Assembly (NCBI GenBank): GCA_024689525.1
Contig: JAILDI010000045.1
Coordinates: forward strand, 1 to 15,787
Direction: 5' to 3'
DNA: 15,787 nucleotides
DNA from: Bacteroidales bacterium
GTDB lineage: Bacteria > Bacteroidota > Bacteroidia > Bacteroidales > UBA932
Shown: positions 5,561 to 14,505 of the stretch, in pieces
Layout of the letters: every line of letters starts with the position of its first letter
Position numbering within the stretch: the first letter of the stretch is position 1
The notes under the pieces: model-generated
What the model was told of the DNA's origin: nothing
The model's input: only the letters and a program-made list of their open reading frames with translations
Database searches by the model: none
Program-made: the position numbers and the translations under genes

Positions 5561-7722
5561 TGAAACTATTACCGATAAAAGCATTGGTTTTTGCGGCACT
5601 GACCCTATTTGTGGCTTGCTGTGAGACCGGACCAGTGGATAAGGTTAACCCCAATATGGGAGGAATCAGTATGGTTACTGTTCCAGCCTGGCCCACGGTC
5701 TCTCTTCCTGCGGGAATGCTTCGCACTTATCCCGACCGGGCCGATTTTGCGGCTGCAACAATGGCGGGTTTCCCACTGAATTACGTAAACCATCGAGGAG
5801 AAGTATCTTTCCGCCTGTCTCCGTTTTGCGGGCAGGACTCACTTCGTCAGAAGCCCTGCTCTTTCACTTATGACAGGGAAGAAATTACTCCGTACAGCTA
5901 TGACGTTGTATTGGACGAAGAAGACATTGCACTTCATTTCGCCCCCTCCTCGCAGTCAGGCCTTTTCGAAGTCGATTACAGAGATGTTTCAGAAGACGGC
6001 GTCACTCTAGCGGTTAGCACCTGCCGTGGAACCCTGCAGGACACGTCAGAAGGAATTGGAGGAGAGTTCCGTCTTATAAACAGCCCCACTGCACAGTTTG
6101 TCTATTTGGAGACTTCCCCTTCCCCTTCAAAGACAATTATCTGCGGGTCGGAAGCGAAGCTGTTTTTTGACGGAAAGCCTAATGTTTCACTCCGTTATGG
6201 TATCTCTTACATCAGCGTGGAACAGGCAGAAGCAAATCTTCGGAGAGAAATTCATGACTGGAATATGGCCAAGCTCAGGAAAGATGGCAGAAAGGCCTGG
6301 AACGAGGCTTTGGGCAAGATTAAAGTATATGGCGGCACTCCTGAGGATCAGGAAGTGTTCTACACATCTCTTTACAGAATCCTTGAGCGTCCGGTATGCG
6401 TAAGCGAAGACGGCAAGTATTACAGCCCGTATGATAATCAAGTACACAGTGACGAGGGTGTTCCCATGTACACAGACGACTGGATTTGGGATACATTCCG
6501 CGGGGCACATCCGCTGAGGATACTCACAGAGCCTGAAATGGAAGCGGCAATCCTCACTTCATATATCCGAATGGCTCAGCAAAGCGAGGAAGGTTGGCTG
6601 CCCAATTTCCCGGGCACTGACGGAGATTCACATCGCATGAACGGAAATCACGTCGTCGCATCTTTTGCTGATGCGGCGGCGAAATCACTTCCTGATGTGG
6701 ATTATGATGCAGCTTACGATCTCTCAAAACTTACACTTACAGAGAAATCCCTGCTTCCCTGGACAAAAGTTCCGCTTACCGAGCTTGACCAATTCTATTT
6801 CGACAATGGTTGGTATCCCGCCTTGCCGGAGGGTGAAAAAGAAACATGCCCGCAGGTACATTCCTTTGAAAACCGTCAGGCAGTAGCTATCCAGCTCGCT
6901 TACGCCTATGATTCCTGGTGTGCATTACAGCTTGCATCCCGCACGGATAACACCGAGGATTCCGAATACTTCAGCAAGCATGCGGCCGACTGGAAAAATG
7001 TCTATAATCCTGAAACAGGATTTATGCATCCCCGCAGCGATTCAGGCGAATTCATGAAGCCCTTTGACTACATTTTCTCCGGAGGTCAGGGAGCCAGAGC
7101 ATATTATACTGAGAATAATGCCTGGACCTACCGCTGGGCGGTTCCGCACGATATCCCCGGCTTGATTGAGACCATGGGCGGTCCTGAAAAATTTGAAAAG
7201 AATCTGGACGAAATGTTCCGTACGCCTCTCGGAAGAAGCAAATACAATTTCTTCTATCAATTACCGGATCAGACAGGAAATACCGGGCAGTTCAGTATGG
7301 GTAACGAGCCGGGTATGATGATTCCATACCTGTATAATTATACCGGCAGCCCTTGGAAGACGCAAAAGACAGTCCGCAAGATGCTGCAGAACTGGTTTAG
7401 AAGCGACCTTCAGGGCGTGCCCGGCGATGAAGACGGCGGCGGACTCTCCTCCTTTGTGGTTTTCTCAATGCTGGGATTCTACCCTGTCACTCCGGGCCTT
7501 CCCGAATATGAAATAGGAAGTCCTGTCTTTGAAAAGGCTGTAGTCTGTTTAGGAAATGGACGCAAGCTTGTTATCTCAGCGCGTAATGCGCCCTATAAAT
7601 ATATTGAATCAGTAACTATTAACGGAAAACCTGTTGAGGGACATTCGATATCGCACGAGTCGATTGCTTCCGGCGGCAAGCTGAATTTCGTAATGACCGA
7701 CAAACCTGATAAGACGAAATGA
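5560..7722 (+). CDS. Divergent GH92 alpha-mannosidase, lipoprotein
   Basis: GH92 enzymes are calcium-dependent exo-alpha-mannosidases. This 720-residue protein has a signal peptide with lipobox FVAC and lipidated C20, then an N-terminal beta-domain opening VNPNMGG where the family usually reads VNPFIGT. In the (alpha/alpha)6 barrel are WDTFRGAHPL (310-319), ENNAWTYRWAVPHD starting at E518 (likely catalytic acid), GNEP (581-584) with IPYLYNY, and GDEDGG with D623 and D625 (likely base). The E518-D625 spacing is close to that of E533 and D644 in Bacteroides thetaiotaomicron BT3990, as I recall it. LGFYPV and YEIGSP near the end are typical. Odd features: the family's GNEPxHHIPY reads GNEPGMMIPY, and the usual GQMSAWY reads GGLSSFV. 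Catalytic acid and base remain, so it is probably active but of altered specificity. It has its own promoter and overlaps the next gene by 4 nt. Confidence 0.88.
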   Translation: MKLLPIKALVFAALTLFVACCETGPVDKVNPNMGGISMVTVPAWPTVSLPAGMLRTYPDRADFAAATMAGFPLNYVNHRGEVSFRLSPFCGQDSLRQKPCSFTYDREEITPYSYDVVLDEEDIALHFAPSSQSGLFEVDYRDVSEDGVTLAVSTCRGTLQDTSEGIGGEFRLINSPTAQFVYLETSPSPSKTIICGSEAKLFFDGKPNVSLRYGISYISVEQAEANLRREIHDWNMAKLRKDGRKAWNEALGKIKVYGGTPEDQEVFYTSLYRILERPVCVSEDGKYYSPYDNQVHSDEGVPMYTDDWIWDTFRGAHPLRILTEPEMEAAILTSYIRMAQQSEEGWLPNFPGTDGDSHRMNGNHVVASFADAAAKSLPDVDYDAAYDLSKLTLTEKSLLPWTKVPLTELDQFYFDNGWYPALPEGEKETCPQVHSFENRQAVAIQLAYAYDSWCALQLASRTDNTEDSEYFSKHAADWKNVYNPETGFMHPRSDSGEFMKPFDYIFSGGQGARAYYTENNAWTYRWAVPHDIPGLIETMGGPEKFEKNLDEMFRTPLGRSKYNFFYQLPDQTGNTGQFSMGNEPGMMIPYLYNYTGSPWKTQKTVRKMLQNWFRSDLQGVPGDEDGGGLSSFVVFSMLGFYPVTPGLPEYEIGSPVFEKAVVCLGNGRKLVISARNAPYKYIESVTINGKPVEGHSISHESIASGGKLNFVMTDKPDKTK

Positions 7723-8357
7723 AAACCAAGTATTTACTGTCAGTCTTATTAATGGCCTGTGTTGCTGCCGCCTGCAGCAAAGAGGCCGACGAGACAATCC
7801 CTGAAAATCATATCATCTTCGGGGATATTACCCGTACCATAAGATCTGCGGGTATGGACCCTGTCTCCTGTACAGAGTTTACTAAAGACAAGGAGCCGTG
7901 GCTGGAATTTGTCATATCCTGGGCCAGTACGCTTCAGATAGCATTGATTAACGAGCAGGAGTACATTGCCATTGCCATTCCTTCCACCCGTCTGGATGAA
8001 GAAATCGATCTGTCCACATTCTCGGCCGACAGCACCGCTTCGTGGAAAGTCTCATATTGGTGCGGTCCGATGTGGCAGTATCTTTCTACCACAGGAATTA
8101 AGAACCGTCTCGACTACAGGGATTTCCCCTGCCGGCTATTTGAACCCGGAAGCACTCTGAAAGTGAGCCATAAAGATGTTCTGACCTGGCAGATTGACCT
8201 GGATGCCCGTTTCGATGCAGAAGCCTTCGAACGAAACGAGGATTACTACATGAATATATACCATAAAGGTGAGATTATGGATCTCAAATGCCATTATCTG
8301 GGCAAACCGGAAGTGGTATATCTGCTTCCTCCGAATCTTCGCAAGCCTACATTTTAA
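7719..8357 (+). CDS. Lipoprotein of unknown function between GH92 and SusC
   Basis: I do not recognise a family for this 212-residue protein. A signal peptide (MKTKYLLSVLLMACVAAAC) leads to lipidated C19, followed by SKEADE, an acidic start that could favour export to the cell surface in Bacteroidota. The rest looks beta-rich, aromatic and acidic, with no repeats and no further membrane segment. It contains two internal Cys-Pro/Arg-type positions (WCGPMW, PCRLFEP) and a late CHYLGKP. The ATG overlaps the GH92 stop (ATGA), and SusC starts 12 nt after its stop, so it is made with the import system. A small surface glycan-binding or SusCD accessory lipoprotein is a guess from position alone. Confidence 0.85.
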   Translation: MKTKYLLSVLLMACVAAACSKEADETIPENHIIFGDITRTIRSAGMDPVSCTEFTKDKEPWLEFVISWASTLQIALINEQEYIAIAIPSTRLDEEIDLSTFSADSTASWKVSYWCGPMWQYLSTTGIKNRLDYRDFPCRLFEPGSTLKVSHKDVLTWQIDLDARFDAEAFERNEDYYMNIYHKGEIMDLKCHYLGKPEVVYLLPPNLRKPTF

Positions 8358-8369
8358 ACGTACTTGACA

Positions 8370-11300
8370 ATGAAGAAGACTATAATACTCATCATCCTGA
8401 CAGCACTTTCAGTAGGCGTTGTCCGCGCCCAGGAAACTGCGACCGGGCGTGTCACGGATACTAATGGCGAACCCGTGATCGGTGCCGGAGTTATCATTGC
8501 CGGTACTACCCGTGGAACCACCACCACCCAGGACGGAACCTATGTTCTTCCCGGTGTCAAGATCGGTGAGACCCTTGAGTTCTCATCTATCGGCTATACA
8601 ACCAAGACGGAAAAATTCAACGGAGGAAAACTGGATGTAGTACTCGAGGAGGATGCGCTTATGATTGAAGCCACCGTCGTCGTAGGATACGGTGTCCAGA
8701 AAAAAGTCAATGTGACCGGCAGCGTGAGCGTTGTCAATTCTGATGTACTCGAGTCCCGTCCGGTAGCCAATGTTGCGCAGGCCCTCCAGGGTCAGGTCCC
8801 GGGCCTGTCATTCAGCACCGGCAACCTGGGTGGAGAACTTGACAACGCGATGTCAATGACCCTTCGCGGTACGGGAACCATCGGCTCCGGATCCAATGCG
8901 GCGCCCCTCATCCTTATCGACGGCGTCGAAAGCGACATCAATACTCTTAGCCCGGCCGATATCGAGAGCATCTCAGTCCTGAAAGATGCAGCCTCTGCGG
9001 CAGTTTACGGCGCAAAGGGTGCCTTCGGCGTCCTGCTGGTCACGACAAAAAGCGGCAAGAGCGGTAAGGCCAAAGTCTCATTCAACAGCAATGTCCGATT
9101 CGACTCGCCTATCAGCCTGCCGGAAATGGCCGGGGCATATGAATGGATGAATTACCTCAATGCGGCTCGCTTAAACAGCGGCGAGACCATCCTTTTCGGC
9201 GACGGTGCAATCGACCTGGTGAGGCAGTACGAAGCCGGAGAACTCGAGTCCGCCTCGATGATCCGTCCATCGGCCCAGAATTACCAGTGGATCGGCTACA
9301 CAAACAGTTTTGCCGATACAGACTGGTACCGCGCTTACTTCGGAAGCAATGTCCCGTCATACGAGAACAACGTGAGCGTAAGCGGCGGAAATGACAAGGT
9401 AACATACCGCGTGAGCGGCACCTGGCTTGACCATAAGGGCCTTCTCAAAATTGGCTCAGACAAGATGACGCGATATAATCTGGATGGTAACCTTCAGGTA
9501 CAGGTAACACCTTGGCTCAGGTTGAAGTACATAAGCAAATGGACTCGCTCCAGCTATGACCGTCCTTCCTACTTCCTTGAGAAGCAGGGCTTCCTCTTCC
9601 AGAATATTGCACGCCGCTGGCCCACAAACCCGGTCGTGGATTATTACGGCAACTGGTTCACCGAGATGGATGCCGTTTCGCTAGCGGAAGGCGGCAACGC
9701 CAATACCCGGAGAGACAAATTCACAAACCAGGTAGCCTTGGTGGCCGAGCCGCTCAAGGGTTGGCACATCAATGTTGAGGGCAACTCGGACATTACCTAC
9801 ATTGCACTTCACGAAGCCATCCTGCCTGTGTATAACTACAATGCCTTCAACCAGCCTTATGAGGTTGTCTGGGACCCGGGCTCCAGCAATTACTCCGCCG
9901 GAATGAGCAGAGTGATTGACAGGCGCAACTGGGAGGATTTCTTCAGCACGAATATTTATACCGATTATGCCTGGACACTGGGCGAAGGCCACAACTTTAT
10001 GGTAATGGTCGGCTTTAACGCTGAAAAGCGCAAATATGACAAAATCAAGGCACAGGGTGACGGCCTTTCGGATTCTTCCGTGCCGTATTTGAACCAGGTT
10101 ACATCCAACCCTCTCGTCAATCTCGATCGCGGAGAGACCTCGGAAGCCGAGACTGGCGTAGCCGGATTCTTCGGCAGAATCAATTATAATTATAAGGAAA
10201 GATACCTGCTGGAATTGAATGCCAGATATGACGGATCTTCCCGCTTCGTGGGCGAAAAGCGCTGGGCTCTTTTCCCTTCAGTTTCCGGAGGATGGAACAT
10301 CGCAAATGAACCATTCTTCAGCGCAGCAAAGCGCTATGTGGATACATTCAAGCTGCGTGCATCCTGGGGACAGCTCGGCAATACCAACACCAACAGCTGG
10401 TATCCTTCATATCAGGCCATGACCCTGGGTAATAACAATGGACTTTGGCTGGTGAACGGTACTTATACCAACACGGCCTATATGCCGGGAATGGTTTCTT
10501 CCTCGCTTACCTGGGAAACCATTGAAAACTGGAACGTCGGCCTTGACCTGGTGGCCTTCAACGGCAAACTTCAAGGATCGTTCGACTTCTTCACGAGATA
10601 TACTTACGATATGGTCGGCCCCGCCCCGCCGCTGCCCGCCGCACTCGGAACGGATGTTCCCAAGGTTAATAATGCCGACCTCCGCTCCCGCGGCTGGGAA
10701 CTTGACATCTCTTGGCGAGACCATATCAAGGACTTCCATTACGGTGTAAGGCTGTCCCTTTCCGACGCGACCCAGAAAGTTCTTAATTACCCCAACGATA
10801 CCAAGACCCTTCCGAATGCGGAACTCAACACTATTACCTATTATTCAGGAATGACGCTTGGAGAAATATGGGGATATGAGACGGAAGGAATTGCCAACTC
10901 TCAGGAGGAAATGGATGCCTGGCTGGAGCACAACCGTCCGGAGTGGGGCAGTACCTGGGGTGCAGGTGACATAATGTACCGCAGTATTGACGGCATCGAC
11001 GGTGTGGATGACGGCAACAACACACTGGATAATCACGGTGACCTCAAAATTATCGGCAACACCACTCCCCGCTATGAATTCGGTATTACCCTCGATGCTT
11101 CCTGGAAAGGATTCGACTTCAGGGTGTTCCTGCAGGGTGTAGGAAAGAGAGATTTCTGGTGCGCAGTCGGTGACAATTACACCACCAGGGGTACTTATTT
11201 CTGGGGTGCATACGGAAATATTTGGGCATCTACCTGCTTCAGGCAGCATTTGGATTACTGGTCTGAAGACAATACCGATGCATATTATCCCCGTCCCAAG

Positions 11301-11588
11301 ATTGGATGGGAACTGTATTCTGACAACCAGAAAGTACAGACCCGGTATCTCCAGGACGCCTCTTACCTTAGAGTCAAGAACGTGCAGGTGGGATATACTC
11401 TGCCGTCTAAATGGACGCAATTCCTGAAGATGTCTTCTATGAGAGTCTATTTCTCAGGAGACAACCTCCTTACTTTTACACGCCTTACCAAAATATTCGA
11501 CCCGGAAGTATTAAGCGGTACTTACGGTTCAGGAAAGGCATATCCGCTTATGAAGAACTTTTCGTTCGGCGTTAATGTCAACTTCTAG
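8370..11588 (+). CDS. SusC/RagA-family TonB-dependent outer-membrane glycan transporter
   Basis: The protein (1072 residues) is the outer-membrane barrel of a SusCD importer, energised by TonB. A signal peptide ends at about A20 (VVRAQ). Residues about 25-100 are the carboxypeptidase-regulatory-like domain (GRVTDTNGEPVIGAGV, SSIGYTTKT). The plug follows with VVVGYGVQKKVNVTGSVSVV, then LILIDGVESDINTLSPADIESI and LKDAASAAVYGAKGAFGV starting at L204, all SusC hallmarks. The C-terminus closes on a beta-strand ending NVNF. The ATG at 8370 is preferred over an in-frame TTG two codons earlier because it gives the usual MKK signal start. SusD begins 3 nt after the stop. Substrate cannot be read from the sequence; the neighbouring enzymes suggest a glycan containing GlcNAc/GalNAc or mannose. 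Confidence 0.97.
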   Translation: MKKTIILIILTALSVGVVRAQETATGRVTDTNGEPVIGAGVIIAGTTRGTTTTQDGTYVLPGVKIGETLEFSSIGYTTKTEKFNGGKLDVVLEEDALMIEATVVVGYGVQKKVNVTGSVSVVNSDVLESRPVANVAQALQGQVPGLSFSTGNLGGELDNAMSMTLRGTGTIGSGSNAAPLILIDGVESDINTLSPADIESISVLKDAASAAVYGAKGAFGVLLVTTKSGKSGKAKVSFNSNVRFDSPISLPEMAGAYEWMNYLNAARLNSGETILFGDGAIDLVRQYEAGELESASMIRPSAQNYQWIGYTNSFADTDWYRAYFGSNVPSYENNVSVSGGNDKVTYRVSGTWLDHKGLLKIGSDKMTRYNLDGNLQVQVTPWLRLKYISKWTRSSYDRPSYFLEKQGFLFQNIARRWPTNPVVDYYGNWFTEMDAVSLAEGGNANTRRDKFTNQVALVAEPLKGWHINVEGNSDITYIALHEAILPVYNYNAFNQPYEVVWDPGSSNYSAGMSRVIDRRNWEDFFSTNIYTDYAWTLGEGHNFMVMVGFNAEKRKYDKIKAQGDGLSDSSVPYLNQVTSNPLVNLDRGETSEAETGVAGFFGRINYNYKERYLLELNARYDGSSRFVGEKRWALFPSVSGGWNIANEPFFSAAKRYVDTFKLRASWGQLGNTNTNSWYPSYQAMTLGNNNGLWLVNGTYTNTAYMPGMVSSSLTWETIENWNVGLDLVAFNGKLQGSFDFFTRYTYDMVGPAPPLPAALGTDVPKVNNADLRSRGWELDISWRDHIKDFHYGVRLSLSDATQKVLNYPNDTKTLPNAELNTITYYSGMTLGEIWGYETEGIANSQEEMDAWLEHNRPEWGSTWGAGDIMYRSIDGIDGVDDGNNTLDNHGDLKIIGNTTPRYEFGITLDASWKGFDFRVFLQGVGKRDFWCAVGDNYTTRGTYFWGAYGNIWASTCFRQHLDYWSEDNTDAYYPRPKIGWELYSDNQKVQTRYLQDASYLRVKNVQVGYTLPSKWTQFLKMSSMRVYFSGDNLLTFTRLTKIFDPEVLSGTYGSGKAYPLMKNFSFGVNVNF

Positions 11589-11591
11589 AAA

Positions 11592-13610
11592 ATGGAAAAA
11601 ATGAAAAAGGAACTCTTCATACTTTGTACGGTGATACTCCTGTCCGGAGCGACTTCCTGTAATGATTTTCTCAACATGGAGCCGGTGTCTGACCTTACGC
11701 CCGAAAAATACTTCAACAACGCGAATGACCTTGCCACATATACTGTGACCTACTACAAGCAGTTCTTCCCGAACTACACTTCAGTAGCCGGCAACGGTCC
11801 TATCGGCGAGGACAAGGATACAGACAACTACATCCTTTCACCCATAGCGGAATCGACAATCCAGCTTTATGCTCCAAGTTCGATTTACTGGACTGTGGAC
11901 AGCGAGCAGGAACTCACGGACGCCTTCAAGAAAATCCGCGTGTGCAACTACTTCTTCCAGCAGGTCCTTCCAAAATATGAGGCCGGTACTCTCACCGGTG
12001 ACGATGTGGAACATTACATCGGCGAGATGTACTTCATGCGCGCATACGTCTATTTCAAGAATCTGGTGGATTATGGCGACTTCCCGATTGTAACTACCGT
12101 CCTTGGTGACAATCTCGAAGAACTTACCGAAGCCTCAAAGCGTTTCCCCCGCAATGAGGTGGCGAGGTTCATCCTTTCCGATTTGGACAAAGCTATCGAC
12201 TTGCTGGACAATACTAATATATACGACGCCGGCAAGGTGCGAATTACAAAGGATCTGGCCTTGTTGCTGAAGAGCCGTGTGGCTCTTTTCGAAGGGTCTT
12301 TCGAGACCTATCACGCAGATACCCCGCGTGTCCCCGGAGCTGCAGGATGGCCAGGAGAAGAAAAAGATTATAATCTTGGCAAGACCTTCGACATTCCCGC
12401 AGAGGTGGAATGGTTCCTCGGTCAGGCTATGGATGCTGCGCTCAAGGTTGTGGAGGATACCGACTGGACTCTGACGAGCAACAATCATAAAATCAACCCA
12501 GACGTGGGCAGTGACTATGTGGGCAACGAATATTTCGATATGTTTGCCAAGCCGGACCTCAGTTCTTATCCCGAAGTGCTCTTCTGGTGTGACTGCGATC
12601 TCTCGCTGAATGTAAGTAACAGTATATCCGGCTTTGTGCACCAGGGCTACAATGACGGCGCTACTAAGGGCTTTGTGGATTCCTACCTGATGGCCAACGG
12701 CCTGCCCATTTATGCGCCGGGCTCAGGTTACGGTTCCGATGCCCATATTGAAACCCAGTTCGCCGGCCGAGATGAGCGTCTTCGCCTGTTCGTCTTCTCC
12801 GACAGTACGGCTCTGGCTACGAATGATTCAATAACATACTTCCGTAAACCGGAACTCTTCTCTTCAAGCGTAACGGACAAAACCGGCTTCAGAATCCGCA
12901 AGTTCTTATGCTACGACAAAGAGCAGAACGCAATCAGCAACGGCAACCGCCCCGGCGTTAACGGAATCGTCCTGGCGAGAAGTGTTGAGGCTTGGCTCAA
13001 TTACATTGAGGCCGATTATATGCTGCACGGGTCTCTCGATGCAAATTCTCAGACTATGTGGAAGGAAATCCGCAAGCGTGCCGGAGTGGATGAGAACTAT
13101 CAGAAAACCATCAACGCCACTAACTTATCCAAGGAAAAGGACTGGGCGAAATACTCCGGTTCCAAGCTTGTCGATGAAACCCTGTTCAATATCCGCCGCG
13201 AAAGGCGTAATGAATTCATCGGCGAAGGTATGAGAAAGCGCGACCTCCTGCGCTGGCGCTCATATGACGCTATGTTCGACGGCAATATGGGCAAATATAT
13301 CGTTGAGGGAGTCAATTTCTGGCAGGAACTTTACCTCCAGTATGACAAAACCAAGTACGTTGAGGGCGGAACCAAGAATGAGTGGGGCAATGTTTCCACA
13401 TCCGATGACAGTAAATTCATCCGTCCGTACAGGGTGCGTTACAAGAACAACGTACTTTATAACGGCTGGACTTGGCACAAAGCATATTATCTGAAACCAC
13501 TTGGAGAACGCGACCTCACAATCGTCTCTCCTGACAACAGTATAGAAAACTCGGTATCCTATCAGAATCCCTGGTGGCCTGAAAATGCCGGAACCGGTGC
13601 CTATCAATAG
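11592..13610 (+). CDS. SusD/RagB-family surface glycan-binding lipoprotein
   Basis: The SusD partner lies over the SusC barrel and delivers glycan. Its 672 residues are somewhat longer than the common 500-600. The signal peptide ends in lipobox ATSC with lipidated C23, then NDFLNMEP, the standard SusD opening. Typical family sections are YFMRAYVYFKNLVDYGDFPIV, the ILSDLDKAIDLL helix of the TPR-like core, and RRERRNEFIGEGMRKRDLLRW near the C-terminus. The protein ends NPWWPENAGTGAYQ. A second ATG at 11601 (MKKELF) is an alternative start. The gene follows SusC by 3 nt and precedes the GH16 gene by 9 nt. Confidence 0.97.
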   Translation: MEKMKKELFILCTVILLSGATSCNDFLNMEPVSDLTPEKYFNNANDLATYTVTYYKQFFPNYTSVAGNGPIGEDKDTDNYILSPIAESTIQLYAPSSIYWTVDSEQELTDAFKKIRVCNYFFQQVLPKYEAGTLTGDDVEHYIGEMYFMRAYVYFKNLVDYGDFPIVTTVLGDNLEELTEASKRFPRNEVARFILSDLDKAIDLLDNTNIYDAGKVRITKDLALLLKSRVALFEGSFETYHADTPRVPGAAGWPGEEKDYNLGKTFDIPAEVEWFLGQAMDAALKVVEDTDWTLTSNNHKINPDVGSDYVGNEYFDMFAKPDLSSYPEVLFWCDCDLSLNVSNSISGFVHQGYNDGATKGFVDSYLMANGLPIYAPGSGYGSDAHIETQFAGRDERLRLFVFSDSTALATNDSITYFRKPELFSSSVTDKTGFRIRKFLCYDKEQNAISNGNRPGVNGIVLARSVEAWLNYIEADYMLHGSLDANSQTMWKEIRKRAGVDENYQKTINATNLSKEKDWAKYSGSKLVDETLFNIRRERRNEFIGEGMRKRDLLRWRSYDAMFDGNMGKYIVEGVNFWQELYLQYDKTKYVEGGTKNEWGNVSTSDDSKFIRPYRVRYKNNVLYNGWTWHKAYYLKPLGERDLTIVSPDNSIENSVSYQNPWWPENAGTGAYQ

Positions 13611-13619
13611 TATATAGTT

Positions 13620-14483
13620 ATGAGAACAAGAACAGTAAAACTTATCTTTATCCTTATTGCATTAGGCCTGTGCTCTTGCAAGAAATCCTCTTATGACAAG
13701 CCTGCAGTCAGCAACAAGGACCCTCTTGAGAATGACGAGGCCTGGGAACTTGCCTGGAGTGACGATTTCGACAAGGGAACAGTCAACCTGGCCGACTGGT
13801 CATACCAGAAACGCCAGTATGACGAATGTAATATGTATCTGACCGACCGCAGCGAATTATATGCGGCCGGGGACGGGTATCTTGGACTGCGGGGAATGGT
13901 AAATAACATTGACCCCAAGGATACTGCCAGCTACCTATGCGGCGGAATTGAATCCAAAGGCAAAGTCACATTCGGCCCGGGCATGGTGGAAGTCCGCGCC
14001 AGAATCACAGGTCCGGAAGGCCCCGGAGCCTATGGTGCGTGGCCGGCAATCTGGATGCTCCCTGATGATGAAAAATCCACAATACTTAAACCCGGAGGAG
14101 CAGAGATAGACATTATTGAGCGCTATGCTTTCAACAGTTTTGTCAATCAGACTGTTCACACCTATTTTACATATGTCCTGGGATATACAAGCCCGGAAAA
14201 CACGGGAAAGGGTGATATCCTGAATGGCGACTGGAACGTCTACGGAGTTGAAATCGGCAATGACGCCGTGACATTTTATGTAAATGGCGTTTCTACCTTC
14301 AAATATCCACGTATAGAAACAGACTTTGAAGGACAGTATCCCTTTGATGAAATTGAATGGTATCTTATTATGGATATGCAGCTCGGCGGCATGGACGGCG
14401 GAATGGGTGCCGGTCCTATAATAGACGGTACCCTGCCCGTCCAGATGGACATCGACTGGGTCCGATATTATGTCAGAAAATAA
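13620..14483 (+). CDS. GH16-family endo-beta-glycanase, lipoprotein
   Basis: GH16 enzymes cut internal beta-1,3 or beta-1,4 linkages with retention. This 287-residue protein has a signal peptide with lipobox LCSC (C20) followed by KK, a short linker, and one GH16 jelly roll. The active-site motif AEIDIIER gives E162 (nucleophile), D164 and E167 (acid/base) in the ExDxxE form seen in laminarinase-type members. Upstream is WPAIWMLP with W141 and W145; downstream are TVHT and MDIDWVRYY. The usual laminarinase stretch AVGGxWxG reads MQLGGMDGG here, so classical laminarin specificity is not assured. The same broad subgroup includes endo-acting mucin O-glycanases. As the only endo-enzyme visible and beside SusCD, it likely makes the oligosaccharides for import. 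It starts 9 nt after SusD. Confidence 0.92.
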   Translation: MRTRTVKLIFILIALGLCSCKKSSYDKPAVSNKDPLENDEAWELAWSDDFDKGTVNLADWSYQKRQYDECNMYLTDRSELYAAGDGYLGLRGMVNNIDPKDTASYLCGGIESKGKVTFGPGMVEVRARITGPEGPGAYGAWPAIWMLPDDEKSTILKPGGAEIDIIERYAFNSFVNQTVHTYFTYVLGYTSPENTGKGDILNGDWNVYGVEIGNDAVTFYVNGVSTFKYPRIETDFEGQYPFDEIEWYLIMDMQLGGMDGGMGAGPIIDGTLPVQMDIDWVRYYVRK

Positions 14484-14505
14484 TAACACTTAAATAAAAC
14501 AAACT

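Noticed and set aside
8364..8369. TTG start for SusC two codons before the ATG
   Set aside because: The ATG at 8370 gives a standard MKK signal peptide; nothing favours TTG.
10845..11420. 191-codon open frame on the minus strand
   Set aside because: Antisense to the SusC barrel; the product is not protein-like and is explained by codon bias of SusC.
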